From an uncultured Oscillospiraceae bacterium (GTDB lineage Bacteria > Bacillota > Clostridia > Oscillospirales > Ruminococcaceae), in the NCBI GenBank assembly GCA_934446455.1, contig CAKSEE010000009.1, forward strand, positions 1 through 64,000: a stretch of 64,000 nt of DNA. The letters run 5' to 3'. Both the position numbers and the translations under genes were made by a program. Position 1 is the first letter of the stretch. Every line of letters begins with the position of its first letter. The notes below the pieces were generated by a model. It had not been told where the DNA came from, ran no database searches, and saw only the letters and a list, made by a program, of their open reading frames with translations. Of the stretch, positions 5,199 to 13,617 are shown one piece after another.

Positions 5199-7640
5199 TT
5201 AAAAATGAAGACTATTGAACAAATCCTCGAAGGCGTTGGATGCTATAACAAAGGCATCCATGGTTTTATTATCAATTTCCCACTCTTCTGGAGATGTCAT
5301 ATCCTCAGGGTCATAATGGTCTGCATCATTTCTTCCAGCATTTAATTGATCCATAAATACACTGAATTGTTCTTTACTAATCTTGGCGCTTTGTAGTGCT
5401 GCGCCCAAGGTGCTCCAATTTTCTATAATAATTCTCTTTAAGCTGGAGAAGTAAAAAATAAATTTCCGATGTTCAAATACCTCAACGAAAGAGTACGTTG
5501 CTATATCCGGAGCTGGTTTGCATTTAGGATTAGGCTTAATCAATGGATTTTTTCCGGTGATGTACTTGTTAATAAATGCTTTTCCCGCAGTATCTCCACC
5601 ATTATATGTGAAATATTGGACTATATATTTTTTGAGCTTTATTTCACAGTTCTTAACCCTGTCTTGTATGTGACGTCTGCGTTCGTCATTAGTCATATCA
5701 TTTGGATTTTTCGATTCATTTCTACATATGTAATCTTTTAATGCAGAAATTACAAAACTGATATAACAAGTTGATGTATCATACTCAATTAAGCCATATT
5801 TAACCAAATGGTCAATGATATTGATGTCATCATGTTCAACTTTTTTATACTTACCGGGAGCCAACGCAAATTTCTTAAGCATTTCATACTCTTCTTTAAA
5901 AATGCAGATGTGCTGAAGAATAGTTGCAAATACCTGATTGCCCTTTCCAGAACAGTTGAAGTCTGAAAGTAATACTGAAAAAGTTGGCTTTGAAATCTGA
6001 TAAACCGTGTTCGGAGAACGTAAGTTTTTGATACTTTCGAACATATAAGCACAGAACTGGCGTATGGCATATGGCTGACCGCCAAATGCCCTATTTATAT
6101 CAACATAAATTGCATCGAAGGCAACATTACTGTAGCTACCAAGTGTATTTATCATATTTCTGGTTTGTTCATCAGTAAAAGTTGGCAAATATGTTTTAGA
6201 GAAATCTGCACAGTTATGAATTCGTTCATACATAGGATTGTCGCACGTTTTACTGTTGTATTCTATAATACTTTTTTCATTTATTGTTGAGTTTACTCCG
6301 CAAACGATTAATGAACAACCAGAATCGCGCAATGCACCCCAAACGCCTTTATATGCGTCGAGATTTTGCCAAAGCAGGGAAGTGGCAGTATTATATGTAA
6401 TTAACTCAATTTCATCAATTGCAATGACAAAGGTTTGGATATTTCTTGTATAAAGCTTAACATCATCAACGAAACACTGTGTTGGACGCTTTTCATAATC
6501 AGATTCTGTACTGGATAAATTTAATCTTTTTTGAAAATCATGTCTTGTCTCATCATCTCCTTGAATTAGTCCGGTTGTAACGATTCGAATTTGTTTTGCA
6601 ATGTCAAAAAGAGCGGTTTTCCAAGAATCGATATTCTCGAGTGCAGAACGCGCCTCTATAACGATGTACTTAGTGCCAGCGTAATCAAGGCGACGTGTTA
6701 CTGCACGCAAAACTGATGATTTGCCACTTCTTCGCAATCCGAAAATTCCTGAGTGCTTTCCTTCTTTGCACCTTTGAACGATAGAATCTGCAATTTTCCC
6801 TCTGTCACCAAATAATAACTGCTCGTCCTCAATAGGGTTTTCTTCTCCGAGCATATTGTTTTCAAATAGATATTCTCCAAATCTTTCGATAAACAAGTCT
6901 TCAAGTTGTTTTTTATTATTACAGCTAAGAATTTCCTCAAACGAAAAAGGGATTATTGCAGCTTCGGTTCCGCCTTTCATTTTATCTATTTCATTTTTGA
7001 GGTTTCTTGCATTACTGATAAGTATGTAGAAATTTACTAATGGACGGCGTTCTGAAATTTCCTTACGTTTACGAATAAAGTTAGCAGCTTTTAGCGTGTT
7101 TTGCTGCCAAGAGCAATCGTCAAAATGTGAGAAGATCAGCAAGAACTCGTATTTGCCATGTAAAAATGCTTTTAAAAACTCTGTTGCTCCAATTAAACAA
7201 AATGGAAAAATAGCACCTGGTTTTCCCATTTCATGATGTCCAACGTGAGAAATGTATAAAATTCTTTGGAGTTTCTGCAAAACCTCATACTCGCCGGAAT
7301 TGCATTTTAAATGCTCTTTCCTCATTCGAATGCGATTTAATGATTTAAAGTAACCAGGAGTGTAAAAATCTTTGATTTTATGACTATTCTCATTTATCTG
7401 ATATTCATAGCAATTGTGTGTTTTGATTACTTTTACCCCAATAGCATACTTCTTTCCAAATTTGTTATTGCCTATTGATGAAAATTCGACATTATCCCCC
7501 TCGAAAAATTCCGACATTTCATAATCAGGTGATAAGTAACGGCTATCAAAGTATATTAATTCGCCACTTGTTAGACGAATAAATCCATATTCAAGACCAC
7601 TTTTTGCACTTGTTCTTAATGTTTCAACTATTCCCTTCAT
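5199..7640 (-). CDS. Cold-shock-like domain + P-loop ATPase + HEPN-like C-terminus, putative defence protein
   Basis: 813 residues. Residues 1-72 resemble a cold-shock/OB fold (MKGIVETL, GLEYGFIRL, GDNVEF, KKYAIGVKVI). Residues about 275-640 are a P-loop ATPase with Walker A GLRRSGKSS (301-309) and Walker B FVIAIDEIE (404-412), and look like the AAA/STAND ATPases common in prokaryotic immunity. The region 100-260 may be a sensor or nuclease-like domain I cannot name. The last ~150 residues are helical and end with AGRNDADHYDPED, where R770 and H775 form the Rx4H signature of HEPN ribonucleases (compare Swt1-like HEPN domains). GAGGTGATAAT supports the start. It is the third gene of an operon with a Dam-like methylase and an AlwI-family endonuclease. 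Inference: nucleic-acid-sensing, ATP-controlled RNase acting with or beside the restriction system. No characterised homologue is known to me. Confidence 0.65.
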   Translation of the reverse strand: MKGIVETLRTSAKSGLEYGFIRLTSGELIYFDSRYLSPDYEMSEFFEGDNVEFSSIGNNKFGKKYAIGVKVIKTHNCYEYQINENSHKIKDFYTPGYFKSLNRIRMRKEHLKCNSGEYEVLQKLQRILYISHVGHHEMGKPGAIFPFCLIGATEFLKAFLHGKYEFLLIFSHFDDCSWQQNTLKAANFIRKRKEISERRPLVNFYILISNARNLKNEIDKMKGGTEAAIIPFSFEEILSCNNKKQLEDLFIERFGEYLFENNMLGEENPIEDEQLLFGDRGKIADSIVQRCKEGKHSGIFGLRRSGKSSVLRAVTRRLDYAGTKYIVIEARSALENIDSWKTALFDIAKQIRIVTTGLIQGDDETRHDFQKRLNLSSTESDYEKRPTQCFVDDVKLYTRNIQTFVIAIDEIELITYNTATSLLWQNLDAYKGVWGALRDSGCSLIVCGVNSTINEKSIIEYNSKTCDNPMYERIHNCADFSKTYLPTFTDEQTRNMINTLGSYSNVAFDAIYVDINRAFGGQPYAIRQFCAYMFESIKNLRSPNTVYQISKPTFSVLLSDFNCSGKGNQVFATILQHICIFKEEYEMLKKFALAPGKYKKVEHDDINIIDHLVKYGLIEYDTSTCYISFVISALKDYICRNESKNPNDMTNDERRRHIQDRVKNCEIKLKKYIVQYFTYNGGDTAGKAFINKYITGKNPLIKPNPKCKPAPDIATYSFVEVFEHRKFIFYFSSLKRIIIENWSTLGAALQSAKISKEQFSVFMDQLNAGRNDADHYDPEDMTSPEEWEIDNKTMDAFVIASNAFEDLFNSLHF

Positions 7641-7706
7641 ATTATCACCTCATACTGTTGTAGTAGTTCAAAGAATTTTCACCGCTAAAAGGCATCTAAA
7701 AACAAG

Positions 7707-9395
7707 CTATGAACGCATCCATTTATTTACACATTTCTGTATTCCGCTATACCAATGATTTTCATCAGTGGCGCTATCACAAAGTGCGATTGCTTCATCT
7801 AGAAACCTTCGTATATCGGAAGGCACAGGGTGCGACTTGTAGTTATAGGAATTATCCACCAGCTTCATAAATTGGTCTAATTCAAGAGGGATTATTTTGG
7901 ATTTACCACCGTAAAGCGAAATAGAAAGATGGTTTAACCCGTAAAAATGTGCCAATGTTGCAGGATTAATTTTAGGAGCGATAAACAGGCAGTATGTTTC
8001 TTTGCCGGAACGCTTTTTTAACTGCCCATAATGTCTGGCAACGGGTTCGCCTTCCATTTCATATTGGCGTTGCCCACGCTGCATTGTTACTTCAACGGAT
8101 AACGAGAAGTCGCCATAACTACATTCAATGTCTGGCATATTACCAGCAGCCGTCGACAGAGGTTGTCCTGAGTCATCAAAATTAAAGTTCCCTTTAATAT
8201 CTCCTCCGTCAAGCATTGTCATCGCTCTCCAAGTGTTATATTCCAACATAAGAGGTGCATCAAAATAGTCGTCAGAGATAATCTCATTATATGTGTCGAT
8301 GATTTCTGAATATAGCGAATATGATTTGATTTCTTCGACTTTATCTCGAATAACATTCTCTTTGTGTTCTGCAACGATTTCATCACGCAAATCTTTAAGA
8401 GCTTCAATGTCAAGAGACATAAGCTCGCGTTTTGTATGATTGCTTATTCGTAGTATTACATCAATGATATTATCTCTATTATCTGTATATAAAGCTGGGG
8501 TGTTTGAAGCAAACAGGTGTGCTTTATATCCATCTAAATCATCAATAAACACAGGATTTCTATCTACGGTTGATAAAATGTAATCAACATCTTTAACTTT
8601 GTCGGCAAAAATGGAAATGCTCCTATTGCTATGAGAGATAGATACAAGACCTGTATACCTCAAATAACGAAAGCAAGCGTCTGCATAGTCGCGCATATTG
8701 CTCTTTTGAGTTTTAATAAAAGTATTCAAGTCTGTTTTATTAGTTTCTCGAGTTTTTGTCATACCATTGGCAATGCGCTCGAAAAATATGTCTTTAACAG
8801 CAGATGTCCAGGTGTCATTCACAAAACGCTTATATTCCCCTATGTGACTGCTTTTATTCTTTCTGAACTGAACAATTTTCCCTTTGATATCATTATACTT
8901 GTGGTAGCTGGTTAGCTGAACAGCAAATATCTTGAATTCATCAAAAGAAAGACAGTCGAGGTCACGAATTAGTCTAATTATTTCAAGATAAGGACGCACA
9001 AAAAATACGCCCTCTGTCTGATTGTTTTCTTTGTGGAACGGCGAGGGCAACTGAAATTTCAGTAATTGACGAAGAAAGACTTCTTGAGGGCGTTTGCCAT
9101 AAACAAGCTCTTTACCTGCTGGCGTCAAAGAAATTGTCGGAGTGAGGTCAATGAACCCTAATGCCTTTGGGGCACGGTTAATCCTATCACGTGCGCTAAA
9201 CGACTTATTTGCAGATGAGCCAGAGCCTTCAAAAAAAGTACTATTTGCCAACTCGTCCATAAACCGTTCTTGCGTGTCGTTGTTCCACTTTTGACCTTCA
9301 AACTTCTCATTAAGCAATTTTATCTCTGGTATCATCTTTATTGGTGTTCGAGGAGAAGTGGTAAAGAACAGCATTTTGCCTTTGATATAAGCCAT
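7707..9395 (-). CDS. AlwI-family type II restriction endonuclease
   Basis: 562 residues, close to the usual size of the AlwI/MlyI/PleI group of type IIS enzymes. The N-terminal ~290 residues are a helical DNA-recognition part (LTPAGKELVYGKRPQEVFLR). The catalytic core is near residues 389-460, with PDIECSYGDFSLSVEVT (D422 and E435 as likely metal ligands) followed by the typical RGQRQYEMEGEPVARH block, in a PD-(D/E)xK-like fold. AlwI cuts near GGATC, which contains the GATC sequence that the adjacent Dam-like methylase would protect. The start has AGAGGTGC in front. The gene is 13 bases downstream of the methylase in the same operon, with methylase first, the order that protects the host. Exact specificity cannot be read from sequence. 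Confidence 0.75.
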   Translation of the reverse strand: MAYIKGKMLFFTTSPRTPIKMIPEIKLLNEKFEGQKWNNDTQERFMDELANSTFFEGSGSSANKSFSARDRINRAPKALGFIDLTPTISLTPAGKELVYGKRPQEVFLRQLLKFQLPSPFHKENNQTEGVFFVRPYLEIIRLIRDLDCLSFDEFKIFAVQLTSYHKYNDIKGKIVQFRKNKSSHIGEYKRFVNDTWTSAVKDIFFERIANGMTKTRETNKTDLNTFIKTQKSNMRDYADACFRYLRYTGLVSISHSNRSISIFADKVKDVDYILSTVDRNPVFIDDLDGYKAHLFASNTPALYTDNRDNIIDVILRISNHTKRELMSLDIEALKDLRDEIVAEHKENVIRDKVEEIKSYSLYSEIIDTYNEIISDDYFDAPLMLEYNTWRAMTMLDGGDIKGNFNFDDSGQPLSTAAGNMPDIECSYGDFSLSVEVTMQRGQRQYEMEGEPVARHYGQLKKRSGKETYCLFIAPKINPATLAHFYGLNHLSISLYGGKSKIIPLELDQFMKLVDNSYNYKSHPVPSDIRRFLDEAIALCDSATDENHWYSGIQKCVNKWMRS

Positions 9396-9408
9396 ACAAG
9401 CACCTCTT

Positions 9409-10260
9409 TTAATAGTTCTTCACAACAATATGCATTCTATCATTATTGAAACGATTCTTGATATTTACTGAATAGTTTTTATAGTATTCGTCATATATAT
9501 ACTGTCCGTACAATTCTTCTGTTAAGGGAGTTTTACCGATAATCATCAAGGCTCTGCACGGCAAATTACGAAAATCAGCAGCTAAGCGACGATGTTCAGC
9601 TTCGTCAAAACCATTCATCATATCTATATTGCCGTAGTCGTTAAAAACACAATCATAGGGGGGGTCAAGGAATATAAAATCATCTTCCTGTGCCATATTA
9701 AATATATTGCTATAATCAAGGTTTAATAACTCTGCACCTTGTAAAAGGTCGCTATGTTGTTGAGTAACCAACCGAGTGTTTAAATTGGGATAACGTCCAA
9801 ATGGTACATTATACTCGCCATTATTGTTGTATCGTATCATACCTGAATAAGCAGTTTTATTGATAAAGAAATATACTACACCTTCCATATAATCGGCATT
9901 CTCAGGGTGATTAAAGAAATTTCTCATACGGTAGTATAATTCTTCATTAGCATTCTCTACTCGCTCATCAGGAGTTAATGCTTTAAGCCTGTTATATTCA
10001 GCTTGATTATGTTCATACATTGCTTGAATTGCATCAAGCTGCTCCCTCATAGCAGGATACTGTTCTTTTAGCTGAGTATAAAAAGTCATCAAACGACCAT
10101 TTAAATCATTAAGTATAGCGTTATCAGGCTCAAGATAAAAATATACTGCTCCGCCGCCAAAAAATGGTTCAATATACCTGTTAAAGTCGTCAGGAATATA
10201 TTGTAAGAAGCGTGGGATTTCACGGGACTTTCCACCACGATATTTAAGAACAGGATTCAT
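9409..10260 (-). CDS. Dam/D12-class DNA adenine N6-methyltransferase
   Basis: 283 residues. N-terminal KYRGGKSREIPRFLQYIP and IEPFFGGGAVYF form the SAM-binding motif I block of the D12 (alpha-class) adenine methylases, and FIFLDPPYD is the catalytic DPPY motif IV. Length matches the family (260-290). It should methylate the adenine in GATC or a GATC-containing site. Its pairing with an AlwI-type enzyme points to a complete restriction-modification system. It is the first gene of the cargo operon behind a recognisable promoter at 10375-10403. Confidence 0.85.
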   Translation of the reverse strand: MNPVLKYRGGKSREIPRFLQYIPDDFNRYIEPFFGGGAVYFYLEPDNAILNDLNGRLMTFYTQLKEQYPAMREQLDAIQAMYEHNQAEYNRLKALTPDERVENANEELYYRMRNFFNHPENADYMEGVVYFFINKTAYSGMIRYNNNGEYNVPFGRYPNLNTRLVTQQHSDLLQGAELLNLDYSNIFNMAQEDDFIFLDPPYDCVFNDYGNIDMMNGFDEAEHRRLAADFRNLPCRALMIIGKTPLTEELYGQYIYDEYYKNYSVNIKNRFNNDRMHIVVKNY

Positions 10261-10374
10261 AATTCTGCCTCACTTTCAACATAAATCACAAAAACGATAA
10301 ACAGGCATACGCCACGTGTTTGAGTTTTGTGTATTTTGACAATTGATCGTATGAAAAATAATACACTTTATATG

Positions 10375-10403
10375 ATTATAGCATATTTTTTTGAAGAATA
10401 CAA
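10375..10403 (-). promoter_or_regulatory. Promoter of the methylase-restriction-ATPase operon
   Basis: On the minus strand TTGTAT (10403-10398), a 17-base spacer and TATAAT (10380-10375), about 115 bases before the methylase ATG. The long AT-rich leader leaves room for control that would let the methylase accumulate first, but no operator is obvious. Confidence 0.6.
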
Positions 10404-10475
10404 CACAATTTTGAAAAATATATAAAACGCATTACAATATAGGTTTGAAATGATACATATCCTTGACGTGATAAT

Positions 10476-11840
10476 TTAGCGCTTTACCCCTTTCGTCCTC
10501 GCCGTCAAAAACTCCTGCAGCTTCTCTGCCAATCCTAAAGACTTAATAAAATCCATAATCTTGTCGATTTGCCGCTGAAGATTATCTCGTTCCGAACGTA
10601 GCTTTGATATAGCCATTTGACCATAGACCGATTGTAGTCTGCCGTTTTCGTTTCGTAGATTTGCGTTCTGTGCTGATAAATCGGTGTTTACGGTAGTGAG
10701 CTGCTCATTTTCCTTTTTCAGCTTTGCGATTTCACTCGTCAGCTCGCTCTCCCTGTTCTCGACTGCTATCTGTTTCCTTGCAAGATCGGTCAGAGTGCCA
10801 TAGTCCTCACGGGACAGCGTAACCTTTCCGCCGAACATAGTTTTTCCTGTTTCAATCTCACTGATAGATTTTAGTTTTGCAGCCTTTTTAGCGCTTGCTT
10901 CAAGCAGGCTTTGCTTGTCGGCAAGCTCGGCGGCGGTCTGGGTAAGGGCAGAGGACTTTTCCTCAATCTGCTCGTCCAATTGAGCAACGGCGGCATTCTT
11001 CTCCTGATACTGCTCCTCCAACCTGTCGATTATTTCATCAACCTGGGTTCGCAGTTCCTCACGGTGCTTCAGCAGCTTGTCCGCGCATTCAGCTCGCTCA
11101 TCAAGACGGGAGACTTCCTCTTTCTTCTTCTCGACCTGCTCCTTGACTTTTGCGTACTCCTTGTACTGCTCAACAATCAAACTGCCGCGGGACTTTTCGG
11201 GTGCAGCGATCTGTATTCCGTGCTGTGCGCAAATCTCCGTCAGAACTTTGCACTCTGCTTCACGCCAGCGGGCAATGGTTTCCTTGCCGCTTCCGTAACC
11301 CATTTCTTTCAGAGCCTGTGCAATTCCGTTTCGGGTATCCACACCGTTTTTGTAATGTCCGACAGGTATGTAGTCGATATGCAGGTGCGGAGTAGCCTCA
11401 TCAAGGTGGAGAACAGCGTTGAACACATAGAAATTCGGGTTGCGTTTCTGAAAGCCCTGCATATACTCGTTTAGGCAAGTGGCAGCGATTTCAGCATCAG
11501 GAGTTCCAATACCGGTGTTCTTCATATCGCCGATCTGCACCACATCTTCATAAAAGCTCTTGCGTTTATCGGCGGCGGTAACGACGGATTGCGAGATGTC
11601 ACGCTTGAAAATGTGACGGAAATAGCTCATTTTTATTTTACGGTCGGCTCGCTTCTGCTTTGCATTGTAACGCTCAACAGCAGCTCCAAATAGGCGGTCA
11701 TACGCTTCCTCAATAGGCTGCTGCATGAAAACTATATTGTTCTTTGTCCGAGTGTCGTCCACATTCTTGGCGTTGAATTTACGGTTGTTATGGGTAAGGC
11801 TGCCCTTTCCCTGACAATGAGAGAGGCGTTTTTCACTCAT
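10476..11840 (-). CDS. MobV-type relaxase (plasmid recombination/mobilization protein)
   Basis: About 454 residues from the ATG at 11840, which follows AAAGGAG; a longer frame to 11909 lacks a ribosome site. The relaxase domain occupies residues ~1-230 and holds the three-histidine metal motif HLDEATPHLHID typical of MobV/Pre proteins. Residues ~240-440 are a long coiled coil (EEVSRLDERAECADKLLKHR and onwards). The C-terminus KIMDFIKSLGLAEKLQEFL matches the dead fragment at 4665-4897. It nicks the element's oriT and leads the strand into a recipient using another element's conjugation pore. A 15-bp inverted repeat just upstream is a candidate oriT. Confidence 0.85.
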   Translation of the reverse strand: MSEKRLSHCQGKGSLTHNNRKFNAKNVDDTRTKNNIVFMQQPIEEAYDRLFGAAVERYNAKQKRADRKIKMSYFRHIFKRDISQSVVTAADKRKSFYEDVVQIGDMKNTGIGTPDAEIAATCLNEYMQGFQKRNPNFYVFNAVLHLDEATPHLHIDYIPVGHYKNGVDTRNGIAQALKEMGYGSGKETIARWREAECKVLTEICAQHGIQIAAPEKSRGSLIVEQYKEYAKVKEQVEKKKEEVSRLDERAECADKLLKHREELRTQVDEIIDRLEEQYQEKNAAVAQLDEQIEEKSSALTQTAAELADKQSLLEASAKKAAKLKSISEIETGKTMFGGKVTLSREDYGTLTDLARKQIAVENRESELTSEIAKLKKENEQLTTVNTDLSAQNANLRNENGRLQSVYGQMAISKLRSERDNLQRQIDKIMDFIKSLGLAEKLQEFLTARTKGVKR

Positions 11841-11898
11841 AGGTAAATCTCCTTTCGCTGCGGTATTCTTACTGTTGTGCCAACAGTAACGCCATAAT

Positions 11899-11931
11899 AC
11901 CCTTGACATTGATTACATCAACATCAAGGGT
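11899..11931. other. Candidate oriT inverted repeat
   Basis: ACCCTTGACATTGAT and ATCAACATCAAGGGT form arms of 15 bases with two mismatches around a TAC loop, 58 bases upstream of the relaxase ATG. MobV relaxases usually nick beside such an inverted repeat ahead of their own gene. The nic site itself cannot be identified from sequence. The rest of the 233-base gap has no gene. Confidence 0.4.
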
Positions 11932-12073
11932 ACGGCGCTCTCCGAGGGACAAAGGGAGAACCCTTTGCAAACCCCACCCTTGCTTCATGCCTATTCTTCC
12001 TTCACGCAACGAAACTGTTGCTTTTTCAAAACTGAAAAGAAGGATAATTCTGCCTGCCGAAGTCAGGCTCTTG

Positions 12074-12370
12074 TTATTCACGGCACTGCAAAACGACCTG
12101 CTCCATAATCTCATGCTCAACAATCAGTGACCGTGTTTTCTCCCATGCGACGATTTCTACATAAGTTTTCGGGCGAGGATTCTGCGCTGCGTACTGCTTT
12201 CGCAGCAGCTCCCACATCTGCCAAGCCTCCCGGTCGATCAGACGAGGGATAACCTCACACCTGCCATTTGCTTTCAGCTGTAAGATTTCATCGGGGTAGT
12301 TCGTTTTCATAAACCGCCGCCATGCTGCGCCCCAGCGGTCGATTGGCGTGTTCATAAGTTCTTCGTTCAT
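12074..12370 (-). CDS. TnpV-like transposon/IME accessory protein
   Basis: 98 residues from the ATG at 12370 (AAAGGATAATTACC before it): MNEELMNTPIDRWGAAWRRF and onwards, with IPRLIDREAWQMWELLRKQY and KTYVEIVAWEKTRSLIVEHE. This pattern resembles the small TnpV-type proteins carried by Firmicutes transposons and integrative elements. Their role is unknown, with a transposition or replication accessory function usually assumed. An in-frame extension up to 12481 runs through a repeat array and lacks a ribosome site, so it was not accepted. The gene sits between the RepA-like ATPase and the relaxase. Confidence 0.55.
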   Translation of the reverse strand: MNEELMNTPIDRWGAAWRRFMKTNYPDEILQLKANGRCEVIPRLIDREAWQMWELLRKQYAAQNPRPKTYVEIVAWEKTRSLIVEHEIMEQVVLQCRE

Positions 12371-12398
12371 GGTAATTATCCTTTCTACGTACATCAGC

Positions 12399-12482
12399 GT
12401 GACGGTCGTGACGATGGTGACGGTATTTTTGAGATAGGGCAGGGTATGTAAAACATAGTCACGGTCGTCACACATCGTCACG
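12399..12482. repeat. Opposed GTGACG repeat arrays (iteron- or operator-like)
   Basis: Three 9-base units GTGACGGTC, GTGACGATG, GTGACGGTA run head-to-tail at 12399-12425. On the other strand three more (GTGACGATG, GTGACGACC, GTGACTATG) lie at 12454-12481. The 33-base centre between the arrays is AT-rich at its left. The right array contains the stop codon of the RepA-like gene. Such iterons are typical of replication origins or of a repressor landing site; a double-strand origin for the RepA-like protein is a reasonable guess. Confidence 0.5.
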
Positions 12483-13617
12483 CTTTCAGTTTCAACGTAA
12501 CGCTTCTGCCGCTGTGAGTGCGGCTTGTAGCATAAGTTATGTTGTATTCGTTAAGCAGACGTCCTGCCGTGACATTGAGTTTGAGTGTAAGCACATTCGG
12601 TTTCAAATCCGTACCGAGCCGTTCAGCCAGTTCCGTAGCCGTACCGGACCATTCGGGATTATCCGCCGTGATGAACTGCGAAATGGATTCGAGTATTGAG
12701 TCCGGTGGCTCTTTCCAGAGTTCCGTTTCAGCAGTTTCAAAGTCCCAGTATAGCTTTTCCTCATTTCTGACAAGCATTATCTTCTGGTCTTGCTGGTCAC
12801 GACCGGATATTTCAAGAGTTGCCTTGTTAGAGATGCGCCTGTCCTTGTAGAGCAGAAATGCACCGTCAGCAGCGCCAAGCAGTCCATTTGTTCCCGAAAT
12901 CATATCAAAGGTATCTTCCGACTTCTGTTTGCGGGTGTGATGAACGAGGAGCAAGCAAATCTTATAACTGTCTGCAAACTGTTTCAGCTGCGTGATTATC
13001 TCATAATCTGACGCATAGCTAAAGCTGTCATTACCGTCCTCCCGAACTTTCTGAAATGTGTCTATGATGATAAGTGAAGTGTACGGGTGTTCGCTGATAA
13101 AGCCTTGCAGCTGTTCGTTTAAACCTTTTCCGAGATGATTAGCGGTAACGGAGAAATGCAAATTTGGAGTATTTTCTGTCCCGAACATTCGGTACAAGCG
13201 TTCCTGCAAGCGGCGGTAATCGTCCTCCAGCGCAAGGTACAGCACCGTTCCTTTGCGCACTGTGTAGTTCCATAGATTTGTGCCTGTGCTGACGTGATAG
13301 GCGAGCTGGAGCATGAAAAAGCTCTTTCCGACCTTGGGTGCGCCCACGAACAGGTAAACTCCTGCGTAAAGCAGACCGTCAATTAAAGGCTGTTTCTTGT
13401 CGTAGATGTTGTTGTACAGCTCAGTCATTGAGATAGTAGGAAGATATGTCGGGTCGAGCATTCTTTTCATCATCAGCTCGAAGTTATCTTCAGAGCTATT
13501 GAAATCTGCCGAGTTTTCTGTTATACTATTAGTGCAATCCATTTGCAAAGGCTGCTCCGCACCTATTGCCGTAGGTACATAAGGAGCAGTCTTTTCCTTT
13601 TCAGCCATTATCATCAC
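12478..13617 (-). CDS. RepA-like AAA_25 ATPase/helicase
   Basis: Up to 379 residues. A RecA-fold P-loop ATPase with Walker A in FVGAPKVGKSFFML (about residues 91-105) and Walker B SLIIIDTFQKV. LVHHTRK and ISGTNGLLGAADGAFLL match the AAA_25/RepA family of phage and plasmid primase-helicases. The last ~70 residues form a winged-helix-like region (ATELAERLGTDLKPNVLTLK). The start is either GTG at 13617 or, with GGCGGTG in front, ATG at 13608 (MAEKEK). It overlaps the integrase stop by 17 bases, so translation is coupled. It probably replicates the excised element from the GTGACG repeats at its 3' end. Confidence 0.7.
   Translation of the reverse strand: MMIMAEKEKTAPYVPTAIGAEQPLQMDCTNSITENSADFNSSEDNFELMMKRMLDPTYLPTISMTELYNNIYDKKQPLIDGLLYAGVYLFVGAPKVGKSFFMLQLAYHVSTGTNLWNYTVRKGTVLYLALEDDYRRLQERLYRMFGTENTPNLHFSVTANHLGKGLNEQLQGFISEHPYTSLIIIDTFQKVREDGNDSFSYASDYEIITQLKQFADSYKICLLLVHHTRKQKSEDTFDMISGTNGLLGAADGAFLLYKDRRISNKATLEISGRDQQDQKIMLVRNEEKLYWDFETAETELWKEPPDSILESISQFITADNPEWSGTATELAERLGTDLKPNVLTLKLNVTAGRLLNEYNITYATSRTHSGRSVTLKLKA

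Noticed and set aside
10911..11474. 187-codon plus-strand frame inside the relaxase gene
   Set aside because: Antisense to the coiled-coil part of the relaxase; leucine-rich composition is a by-product of that.
12371..12481. 37-codon extension of the TnpV-like gene
   Set aside because: It reads through the GTGACG repeat array and has no ribosome site; the ATG at 12370 has one.
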